A stretch of 7,652 nt of DNA from GW2011-AR15 sp964512765 (lineage in GTDB: Archaea; Nanobdellota; Nanobdellia; Woesearchaeales; GW2011-AR15), in the NCBI GenBank assembly GCA_964512765.1, contig CAZEKF010000030.1:1-7652 (forward strand), given 5' to 3'. Numbering within the stretch: position 1 is the first letter of the stretch; each line of letters starts with the position of its first letter. Below are positions 1 through 6,397 of this stretch, piece by piece. A program made the translations under genes and the position numbers. Under the pieces are notes generated by a model that saw only the letters and a program-made list of their open reading frames with translations, had not been told where the DNA came from and made no database searches.

Positions 1-2
1 CA

Positions 3-134
3 ATTTATTTATTATTCGGTAATTTAATTTGGTTAGGAATCTCGCATGGTATCTTAGGCACAGTATACTATCTTAATTTATTTAGAAAAGACATATTAAG
101 AGAAAAATTAAAAATAATTGATAACGTGTTATAA
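3..134 (+). CDS. C-terminal end of a membrane protein, possibly a CPBP (CAAX/ABI-type) intramembrane protease; 5' part outside window
   Basis: Frame 3 of the plus strand is open from the left edge to a TAA at 132-134, giving 43 residues. The other two plus frames stop within the first 30 bases. The peptide has a hydrophobic stretch with a GISHGILGT segment, a YYLNLFRKD segment and a charged, Lys/Glu-rich tail, so it reads like the end of a polytopic membrane protein with a cytosolic tail. A His inside the last hydrophobic helix followed by a short polar tail is reminiscent of the final conserved motif of CPBP-family intramembrane proteases, but the catalytic Glu-Glu motif would lie outside the window, so the family call is tentative. 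The gene is convergent with RPA and overlaps it by 6 bp at the stop codons. Confidence 0.55.
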   Translation: MYLLFGNLIWLGISHGILGTVYYLNLFRKDILREKLKIIDNVL

Positions 135-1733
135 CGCGTCCAAATCTTTTATGTCTTCTATCTCATCTATTTGTTCAAGTTCTTCAGCAGGTTTTTCTGG
201 TTCAGTAGTTGGTTCTGGAACTGTTTCTTTAGCTTCTTCAACCTTTTCCAAAGTTTCTTCAGGTTTTTTAACTTCTTCAACAGGAGTTTCTTGAACAACA
301 AGTTCTTCGGAAGTGACATCAACTGGTTCTGGTTGAGTTGGTTGAACTGGTTCAGGAGTAATCTCTTCAGTCACAACATTTTCTTTTACTTCTGGAACCT
401 CTTTTTGTACTGGCTCTTCGATTGGTTCCTTCGAAAATCCTTTGGATTTTCGGGGTTCAGAAACACTTTGTGTTTCTTGAACTTTTAGAACCGTATCACT
501 TACACTAATTTCTTCCTTAACTGGTTCTGGTTTAACTTCTTCTTGTGTTTTTTCAACTGGCTCTTCAACCTTTTCTTTAGCAACTGGCGTTTCTTCAACA
601 ACAGTTTCTTCTTTAACGTCAGGCTTAATCTCTTCAACCTTTTCTTCAGGTTGTATTGTTTCTGTTAATTTATCTTCACCAATCCTAATTTCTTCTACAA
701 CGTCTTGTTTTGGTGTTTCAACAACATCTTCTTTTGGCTGTTCAGGAGTTGTTTCAAGTTCTTTGTTCAATCTTTCAATTTCTTCGTCAGGGTCTGGGTT
801 AGCAAAAACCATCCTTACAATAAACTCTACACGGTCAAACATTTCATTTTTATTAGTTCTACCAGAAAATTTCACAATTTTACCTAACAATTCATTTTTA
901 ATCTCTTCAAACCCAATATCTTGATTAGTAAGAATTTGTTCGTGTGTCATACCAAACAAATTCTGTGTTTGATTTTTCCATAACACTACCCGGATATTTT
1001 CTGTACCATCGTCTAAAAACAAGTTTGTAACGTATGAATAATCAGGTTTCTCAACTAAAGTTTCGCCAAGATAAAACTTACCTTCTTTTTCAGTTACTCT
1101 TTTACCAGACTCTGGGTCAACTGTGAAAAACCTCGGGTCAAACACCTGTACAATTGTTCCCATTATTTCAACATTATCTTCATTTTCACTTAAATCTTGA
1201 ATCTTTTTTCGTTCACTACCTCTTGGCTTAACTTCAATATCTTTTGCGTCCTTAGGAGAGATTTCAACAACTGTTTTATCTCCTAAATGAATCTCTGCCC
1301 TGCCTCTATTATCCCTGGAATAACCGTTTTCAATCTTAACAATGTCACCTTCTTTTAATTTTCCTAGTAAATCAGTTTTTTCGTTCCACGCTACAATTCT
1401 AATGGTTCCTGTTTCGTCACCAACCATAAAATTTCCGACTTTACCTTTTCGTTCACCTTTTTCAAACTCTCTCACTTCATATATTTGAACAACCTTTCCT
1501 GTTAACTGTACGTTCCGCATACCTGCAAGAACGTTTTTAACTTGTAACTCCCCAGGATCTTCCAATATTTTAACACCTAGCTCGTTAGCAATAATGTGTA
1601 AAGCACCTTCTTCACTTATTAACCCTGATAATTGATCAAGTTTATCTTTAATTTTTGACTGAATTTGTGCGTCAGAAAGATTAGTTTTTTCTTTAATTTT
1701 CTCAATAATCATATCTTTAGGAATTTTAATCAT
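129..1733 (-). CDS. Archaeal replication protein A (RPA)-like single-stranded DNA-binding protein with long acidic tail
   Basis: This 534-aa cytosolic protein should bind single-stranded DNA in replication, repair and recombination. Residues 1-58 form a charged helical domain. Residues about 65-160 form a first OB fold (GMRNVQLTGKVVQIYEVREF, then GDETGTIRIVAWN). Residues about 180-312 form a second OB fold (VEIMGTIVQVFDPRFF, then LDDGTENIRVVLW). Both carry the strand pattern typical of euryarchaeal RPA. Residues about 325-534 are a disordered Glu/Pro/Val/Lys-rich tail ending in an acidic, hydrophobic tip (EIEDIKDLDAL). The protein contains no cysteine: where related RPAs have a zinc ribbon (CPxCG...FxC), this one has DPESGKRV and KFYLGET at residues 206-224. 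The ATG at 1733 is preceded by an AGGTG site and a TATA box, so the gene has its own promoter. RPA family is confident; role in this organism is inferred. Confidence 0.9.
   Translation of the reverse strand: MIKIPKDMIIEKIKEKTNLSDAQIQSKIKDKLDQLSGLISEEGALHIIANELGVKILEDPGELQVKNVLAGMRNVQLTGKVVQIYEVREFEKGERKGKVGNFMVGDETGTIRIVAWNEKTDLLGKLKEGDIVKIENGYSRDNRGRAEIHLGDKTVVEISPKDAKDIEVKPRGSERKKIQDLSENEDNVEIMGTIVQVFDPRFFTVDPESGKRVTEKEGKFYLGETLVEKPDYSYVTNLFLDDGTENIRVVLWKNQTQNLFGMTHEQILTNQDIGFEEIKNELLGKIVKFSGRTNKNEMFDRVEFIVRMVFANPDPDEEIERLNKELETTPEQPKEDVVETPKQDVVEEIRIGEDKLTETIQPEEKVEEIKPDVKEETVVEETPVAKEKVEEPVEKTQEEVKPEPVKEEISVSDTVLKVQETQSVSEPRKSKGFSKEPIEEPVQKEVPEVKENVVTEEITPEPVQPTQPEPVDVTSEELVVQETPVEEVKKPEETLEKVEEAKETVPEPTTEPEKPAEELEQIDEIEDIKDLDAL
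432..452. repeat. Perfect inverted repeat (9-bp arms, 3-bp loop) inside the RPA tail
   Basis: The arms CGAAAATCC (432-440) and GGATTTTCG (444-452) are exact reverse complements separated by TTT. Read on the minus strand they encode RKSKGFS (residues 428-434), a basic, Phe-containing patch in a tail otherwise made of Glu, Pro, Val, Thr and Lys. The peptide contrast suggests a small palindromic element inserted in frame, but a hairpin of this size could also arise by chance in AT-rich DNA. No second copy was seen in the window. Confidence 0.6.
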
Positions 1734-1746
1734 AATACATACACCC

Positions 1747-1751
1747 CACCT
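1747..1751 (-). promoter_or_regulatory. Shine-Dalgarno site (AGGTG) of the RPA gene
   Basis: On the minus strand AGGTG, complementary to the archaeal 16S tail (AUCACCUCC), lies 13 nt before the ATG at 1733. The spacing is long, but no better site or in-frame start is present between it and the ATG. The ATG seven bases upstream of the chosen start is out of frame. Confidence 0.5.
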
Positions 1752-1772
1752 AGGTTATTAAAAAGAAACTTA

Positions 1773-1782
1773 ATATTTAAAA
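1773..1782 (-). promoter_or_regulatory. Archaeal TATA box of the RPA gene
   Basis: The minus strand reads TTTTAAATAT, close to the archaeal TATA consensus (TTTAWATA). It sits in the only sizeable intergenic gap of the window. A start of transcription about 25 nt downstream falls near 1751, giving a short leader of roughly 18-20 nt that just includes the AGGTG site. No strong BRE is evident upstream (CCAATAC). Confidence 0.6.
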
Positions 1783-1794
1783 GTATTGGGTGTT

Positions 1795-1808
1795 AAAAAT
1801 TAATTTTT
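1795..1808 (-). terminator. Possible oligo-T terminator of the surface-protein operon
   Basis: Directly after the TAA of the 808-aa gene the minus strand reads AAAAATTAATTTTT, a perfect 14-bp palindrome ending in a T5 run. Archaeal termination depends mainly on T-rich stretches in the non-template strand, so this is a plausible end of the operon before the RPA promoter. AT-rich palindromes are common by chance, so confidence is low. Confidence 0.35.
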
Positions 1809-4235
1809 TTATTCATGTACAAAATACAGAACATCTAATGTGTAAAACCCGTCCATAACTGTTCCATAATTAAAATTAGTACCACCTGCTTGACTGATTA
1901 CAGGGCCATCATCTGTTATTTTTCCTGGCCTGACCATGGCAATATGTCCTGTCCCTGTTCTTGCTTTTGCAGCCACTGCGGGTTTCCCTTGGTTCGCATA
2001 ATTCTGTGCAAGGTTTGCGTCAGCAGATTTCCAATCGTGACCTTCTGTGTTCAGTAACCATGACACAACAGAGTTTGCGTTAAGCTCAGCATTATTCACC
2101 CAGTGCGGTATCTCAGCACCCATTGCTTTTGTCACGTCCCATACAAAAATGTTACAGTATGTTTCACCTTCTCCTTGTAGATTCTTTTTATACCTAGGAT
2201 TCGTTTCTACTCCAAACTGATCAATGATTTTACTGTATATTTCAGGATCACGGTTATCCTCTCTGTTAGTTTGTGGTGCGTCTATTGGTATTCCGGGGTA
2301 TGCTGTTAAACTTTCCGATGGTGTTATTTGTATAGGTTTTATTTCATGTGCTTTAACCACACCTGTCCCTGATGAAACAGATTCTGAACTGGGTTCTGTC
2401 TCTGAAATAACATCATACTCAAACCCTGTATACTGTGTCAAATCAAAATCTTCTAAAACTCTAAAAGACGGGTTCAAATAATAAAATCCAATTTTTTCTC
2501 CTGTTAGGATTTCTTCAGGGATTGACGATGAATCCTGTGATATAGGCGTGGTATCTGTTTCACTAATAACATATCCTTCATTTTCCATAAATTCTTGGGC
2601 AAATGCCATTGTTCTCATTGCGTGTGAAACCATCTGATCAGCACCAGAATTACTAATAGACACTCTAATACTATTAAACGCTCCTTGATCTTGTAATCCA
2701 GATGAACTATAACCTAACGTTTCTAACAAATCATTAAAAGAAACATCATTAATGTCTGAAGTACGTTTGAGTTTCATTAAATTTCCTATAATCGTACCAT
2801 CCAATTCATCACAAGCACTGTTTCCGCACATTACTCTTCCAAGACCACCGTTGTACGCCATAGCTGCAAAATACCATATATCTGGATGGTCCGGGTCCAT
2901 ACCATTTTTCACTAAATACGCTGCCATTTGAGCCATGTATCTTATTCCTGGTGATACTTGGTTATCAATAATTTCTTCAGCATTACCAGACAAAAATTTG
3001 TTCCAGTTACAACCATTTTGAGTTGTACATTTACCTTCATTAACCTGCATTAATCCACAATAGCCTAAAGAATTGCATGCACACGCACCAGGATTTAAAC
3101 ATGATCCTGCTTGTGTTTGATGGGAAATTGGATAAATATATCCACCACTTTCAGTACCTATAATTCCCATTACAATCGGAAGAGGAACCTCTACGTTTGG
3201 TAAATATTGATATTGATTCAAATTTGTTCTTCTAGAATCTGTAATAGAAATTGCATCAGGATGTGTTGCTGTTAACTTATCTATAACAAAATTAATGTCA
3301 TAACTTATTTTAACATAATCATAGATTGGGTCTGATAAAGGAACAAAATTAAAATTGTATGATCCTGAAGTATCAATTGTTCTACCTGTTACCTGGTACA
3401 TTTCACTGGTATTTGGACCAGGGCTAAGGAAAAAAACACTTAACAAAATTAAAATTCCAAACAAAGAAAATGTAATTATTTTTTGTTTTTTTATAAAATA
3501 CAAAGCAAGGATAAAAAGAATAATTCCTAATATGATTATAACTTGTTGTCCTGTAACTTTTTTCTTTTCTTTTTGATCAAAAGAAAGATCGTCATAAGTA
3601 TCTTCAATAATTATTTCTTCACACAATTCTTCTGAACAACATAGTTCATTAAGTTCTTCAATGTACAACAATTCACCTGTACAGTATTCGCGTTCTTTGC
3701 ATGTTATATACGAAAAATCTTCACATGAATTCATGTCTTCACAATCTTTATCTGCATTATTAAAACAGTCCGGATCGCAGATACTGTCAGTTACAGGGTT
3801 ACATAACATATCTTTTTTATCGTTTGAACAATCATCACAAACAAGCGCATTTTCAGAAACTTCACAGTTTTCTTGATCACAGGGTTCACAAACACCATTA
3901 AAGTTACAATATTCAATGTTTTTCTCATAAACAAACACGTCATTGTTATAAACTTCAATACTTATAACATCTAAACCATTGTTAATGTTTGCTAAACCGT
4001 GCTCAGTTGGATAAGTGGTTATTGTTGAAGAATCATAGTAATTAGCAATAATCGTAATGTTATGATTAAACAAACTACCGCCTGTGAAAGACATGTAATA
4101 TTCCATGTCATTAAAAACAAAATATTTGTTAATTTCAAAATTAGTTGGGTCAAGTTCTAATCTAAGAGTTTCTGCAGTAACAATGTTAATACACAAAACC
4201 ATTAATATCAGTAGTACAATTTTTTTCATTTTCAT
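1809..4235 (-). CDS. Secreted, membrane-hairpin cell-wall hydrolase: Cys-rich domain, SLT lytic transglycosylase and C-terminal CHAP-like domain
   Basis: An 808-aa exported protein. Residues 1-21 are a Sec signal peptide (likely cut after IVTA). Residues 22-107 are beta-rich. Residues 110-205 hold 16 cysteines, including an SICDPDC...DKDC segment. Two helices (about 231-248 and 252-271) flank a KKQK loop, so by the positive-inside rule both flanking parts face outward. Residues about 345-500 are a lysozyme-like SLT domain with catalytic Glu362 in GTESGG, GLMQV at 394-398 and AYNGG at 460-464. A Cys-bearing insert lies between the first two motifs. After a Ser/Thr/Pro-rich linker (about 555-680), residues about 685-808 look like a CHAP amidase/endopeptidase with Cys694 (TYCNIF), His764 (GTGHIAM) and a downstream GGTNF. 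The start overlaps the previous stop as ATGA, so translation is coupled. Expected substrate is peptidoglycan, which archaea lack. Domain calls are from motifs; role is inferred. Confidence 0.88.
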   Translation of the reverse strand: MKMKKIVLLILMVLCINIVTAETLRLELDPTNFEINKYFVFNDMEYYMSFTGGSLFNHNITIIANYYDSSTITTYPTEHGLANINNGLDVISIEVYNNDVFVYEKNIEYCNFNGVCEPCDQENCEVSENALVCDDCSNDKKDMLCNPVTDSICDPDCFNNADKDCEDMNSCEDFSYITCKEREYCTGELLYIEELNELCCSEELCEEIIIEDTYDDLSFDQKEKKKVTGQQVIIILGIILFILALYFIKKQKIITFSLFGILILLSVFFLSPGPNTSEMYQVTGRTIDTSGSYNFNFVPLSDPIYDYVKISYDINFVIDKLTATHPDAISITDSRRTNLNQYQYLPNVEVPLPIVMGIIGTESGGYIYPISHQTQAGSCLNPGACACNSLGYCGLMQVNEGKCTTQNGCNWNKFLSGNAEEIIDNQVSPGIRYMAQMAAYLVKNGMDPDHPDIWYFAAMAYNGGLGRVMCGNSACDELDGTIIGNLMKLKRTSDINDVSFNDLLETLGYSSSGLQDQGAFNSIRVSISNSGADQMVSHAMRTMAFAQEFMENEGYVISETDTTPISQDSSSIPEEILTGEKIGFYYLNPSFRVLEDFDLTQYTGFEYDVISETEPSSESVSSGTGVVKAHEIKPIQITPSESLTAYPGIPIDAPQTNREDNRDPEIYSKIIDQFGVETNPRYKKNLQGEGETYCNIFVWDVTKAMGAEIPHWVNNAELNANSVVSWLLNTEGHDWKSADANLAQNYANQGKPAVAAKARTGTGHIAMVRPGKITDDGPVISQAGGTNFNYGTVMDGFYTLDVLYFVHE

Positions 4236-5455
4236 GCTTTAAATATTGAATCTCCGCTCCATATTTTCATAAAACTTTGTTCTGGAATAACTAAATTATC
4301 ACCGACCCATCGATCATCTCCGTCTGAGTTTGTATAAGGATCGTTAATAATAATGTAACCTGGTGCATAACCAACCACTGTAAAAATATGTCCCATGTAA
4401 TTATAACAGTAATATGTATAAGGACTACTATCTGGGCAACCCTTTTCTGGCAAATACAACCCAGTTATAACTGGTTTCCCTTGATCAATTTTATTTTTTA
4501 AATCATTTAAACTTGTTATACCTTTAATGTCAAACGTATGTCCTGTTTTTGTATTTAACACATTAGGCATTCTGGTTCTATACGCACCACCGTACCAATC
4601 ATCACTACTAGATTTTAGTAGGGACCATTCATTTTCAACATCATAGTTTCCTTGATAGTAATCTGATACCATTTGAACAGCTGTCGGACCACACATTGCC
4701 ATACACGCGTCTAAATTCTCGTAACCGTATGTAGACGGTTGCGCATACGGATGCTTTCCATATTTGATGTCACATTGATTAACATAAGGAACATCTAATA
4801 TTTTTGAATCAGGCGGACATTCAGCTTTACAACATTTATCATTACATCTTGTTAAAGTTTCAGGGTCCCATTCTTTTAATTTTTCTCTCCAACCAAACCT
4901 CCACTCTTGTTTATAACAATATGAACATTCACCAGATTGTTCAAAATCTTCGTCATCGTCTGTAGGTCTATTTATCATCTTAAGTTCTGACTCAACTTTA
5001 AAGTTAAACTCATCATCTTCAGTTATGTCCATTCTTAGTTTTTGTATAGTTTTCCCAACTAACTGCGGTCCTTCAACCAAATAATAATCATATTCAATTT
5101 CTGGTATAGGTTCATCTGGATATTCTGCTAAATAACCTCTGAATTTAGTTTCAAACTTTTGTTTCAATGATTGTTTAAGGTCAAGATAACATTCCTGGTC
5201 ATTGCAACTATCAAAATCTGTGTCTAACAACGCATGCTCAAACGCTAACTTAGCAGACTGGTCAATGTAATAAAGAACTTTTTCACCTTTTTCGTACGTG
5301 TCTATGAGTAATAATTGTGATTCACCAATGATCCAGTCAAACTTTGTTTCTTTTTTAATAGCTATATATCTACCAACCGGATATGCTATCATGACTACAA
5401 TTAACGCAATTAAAATTCCTGCAAATAAACTGTCTGCTTTTTTTGTTAATTTCAT
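4232..5455 (-). CDS. Membrane-anchored C39-like cysteine peptidase with Cys-rich stalk
   Basis: A 407-aa protein with a K-rich leader (MKLTKKADS), one hydrophobic helix (about 10-33) and an outward-facing body. Residues about 40-160 form an alpha/beta region of unknown fold (includes GEKVLYYIDQSAKLAFEHAL). Residues 177-213 are rich in Cys (C177, C180, C204, C208, C209, C213). Residues about 218-400 match the C39-like papain fold (Peptidase_C39_2 type): VPYVNQ with oxyanion Gln227, CGPTAVQMV with nucleophile Cys255, GHIFTVVGY with His356 and INDPYT with Asp372, so the catalytic set is complete. It probably cleaves peptides or cross-links outside the cell; a target among the neighbouring pilin-like proteins or in bacterial walls is possible but unproven. 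The start overlaps the upstream stop (ATGA), with AGGT at 5464-5467, 8 nt before the ATG. The 3' end overlaps the 808-aa gene by 4 bp. Confidence 0.85.
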   Translation of the reverse strand: MKLTKKADSLFAGILIALIVVMIAYPVGRYIAIKKETKFDWIIGESQLLLIDTYEKGEKVLYYIDQSAKLAFEHALLDTDFDSCNDQECYLDLKQSLKQKFETKFRGYLAEYPDEPIPEIEYDYYLVEGPQLVGKTIQKLRMDITEDDEFNFKVESELKMINRPTDDDEDFEQSGECSYCYKQEWRFGWREKLKEWDPETLTRCNDKCCKAECPPDSKILDVPYVNQCDIKYGKHPYAQPSTYGYENLDACMAMCGPTAVQMVSDYYQGNYDVENEWSLLKSSSDDWYGGAYRTRMPNVLNTKTGHTFDIKGITSLNDLKNKIDQGKPVITGLYLPEKGCPDSSPYTYYCYNYMGHIFTVVGYAPGYIIINDPYTNSDGDDRWVGDNLVIPEQSFMKIWSGDSIFKA

Positions 5456-5907
5456 TTTGCACTACCTGGAATAAAAAAATTAATTTTTAACGGCCCGTCG
5501 TCGCTAGGTGAAATAATTGTACTATCAACTAATGGATTTTCAAATTCTCTACACTTTTTTTCAGAGATCCATTCATCATCATTAATAAAAAGGTGCCAAC
5601 ACATTTCTTCACTGTATGCAGAGTCAAGCATAGTATTAATTTTTTCAGTTATTTCTCTTTTATTGCTCCTTCTATTAGGATCCACAATAAGATTTTGTAA
5701 AGAAACTCCATTTTCATTGGTTTTTAACAAAAACCCAATAAAAATGTCGTCATCATTAATTCTAAACATTCTCTCTTGAAAAAAATCAGAGCGTTTTGCT
5801 TCAACAATTCTAGTGTCAATGTATATTATTCCAAACCCTATAAAGATTATAAATCCAGCTAACAACACATGCGAAAGTGTTTCCCAAATAACTCCTTTAT
5901 TATGCAT
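5452..5907 (-). CDS. Small single-pass surface protein with class III-like (prepilin-like) leader
   Basis: A 151-aa protein not recognised as a named family. The N terminus MHNKGVIWETLSH followed by a hydrophobic helix (about 13-30) fits an archaeal class III leader that would be cut after NKG, or a simple signal anchor. The rest is predicted outside: a helical RSDFFQERMF segment, IGFLLKTNENG and SLQNLIVD around residues 57-76, a region likely helical at 85-100, and a pair of cysteines (C103, C119) that could form one disulfide. The C terminus is hydrophobic (KINFFIPG). The AGGTG at 5918-5922 precedes the ATG by 10 nt, and the start overlaps the preceding gene's TAA by 8 bp. The stop overlaps the C39-like gene by 4 bp. 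The arrangement suggests a subunit of the same surface complex. Function unknown. Confidence 0.8.
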   Translation of the reverse strand: MHNKGVIWETLSHVLLAGFIIFIGFGIIYIDTRIVEAKRSDFFQERMFRINDDDIFIGFLLKTNENGVSLQNLIVDPNRRSNKREITEKINTMLDSAYSEEMCWHLFINDDEWISEKKCREFENPLVDSTIISPSDDGPLKINFFIPGSAK

Positions 5908-6397
5908 TTTGAATGTACACCTTTAATTTTAAAGTGCCTTGATATATTTCGCCATTATCATATATCTGAACAAACTTTTTTATTGCTGAAACATCAGTTT
6001 TATCCAAATAAATGTAATCATCCCATGTTTTTGCTTTAAGTTCATTAATATACGCTCTTGTTGTTTCACCAGTTTCATGGTTAAGAATTTCAATATTAAC
6101 AGCAACAGCGTTATCGAGATTGTTCATGTTACTTTCAAGATGCTCAGTTGTAACTTTACTTAAATCAATCATGTTTGTATACACTCTGCCTGTATCAGGA
6201 TCAACATAACTTATCATGTTTGGCGAGTACAACACTCTTTTGACTAGAACAACACTGTTTGTGCTATACGTGTTAAAATTAAGCAAATAAGGATTAATTA
6301 AAACCAGGTATAAAAAAACACCTACTATAATTATTAAAGGTACAATATAAACAACATACCTTAAAACCGTATCAGATTGTGCTTTTTTATACAACAT
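5900..6397 (-). CDS. Pilin-like single-pass protein with KKAQ leader
   Basis: About 165 aa, starting MLYKKAQSDTVLRYVV, with a hydrophobic helix at about 14-34 and an extracellular domain without cysteine. The domain contains LVKRVLYSPN, SYVDPDTGRVY and IDLSK segments, followed by beta-rich stretches to the end (GTLKLKVYIQNA). No named family is recognised, although pilin-like proteins of this general layout are frequent in DPANN genomes. Start choice is unusual. A longer frame opens at a TTG (6451), but that would overlap the upstream gene by 65 bp. A strong AGGTGAT at 6399-6405 points to the ATG at 6397 (very short spacing) or the TTG at 6394 (better spacing, 8-bp overlap). The ATG at 6400 is inside the ribosome-binding site. 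The 3' end overlaps the 151-aa gene by 8 bp. Confidence 0.8.
   Translation of the reverse strand: MLYKKAQSDTVLRYVVYIVPLIIIVGVFLYLVLINPYLLNFNTYSTNSVVLVKRVLYSPNMISYVDPDTGRVYTNMIDLSKVTTEHLESNMNNLDNAVAVNIEILNHETGETTRAYINELKAKTWDDYIYLDKTDVSAIKKFVQIYDNGEIYQGTLKLKVYIQNA

Noticed and set aside
171..488. Plus-strand open frame of 105 codons, Phe/Trp-rich
   Set aside because: Antisense shadow of the Glu/Pro/Lys-rich RPA tail: Glu codons read backwards give Phe/Ser. No ribosome-binding site or family match.
705..887. Plus-strand open frame of 60 codons
   Set aside because: Lies opposite the RPA gene with biased Phe content; no support for translation.
3723..3736. 14-bp palindrome ACATGAATTCATGT
   Set aside because: Inside the 808-aa coding sequence; about one such palindrome is expected by chance in a window of this size.
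2224..3876. Three plus-strand open frames (2224-2481, 3355-3576, 3661-3876)
   Set aside because: All are antisense to the well-supported 808-aa gene and have no recognisable domain.
4238..4247. TATA-like AATATTTAAA just upstream of the 808-aa gene
   Set aside because: Only about 2 nt from the start codon, so transcripts would begin inside the gene; it lies in the coding end of the C39-like gene.
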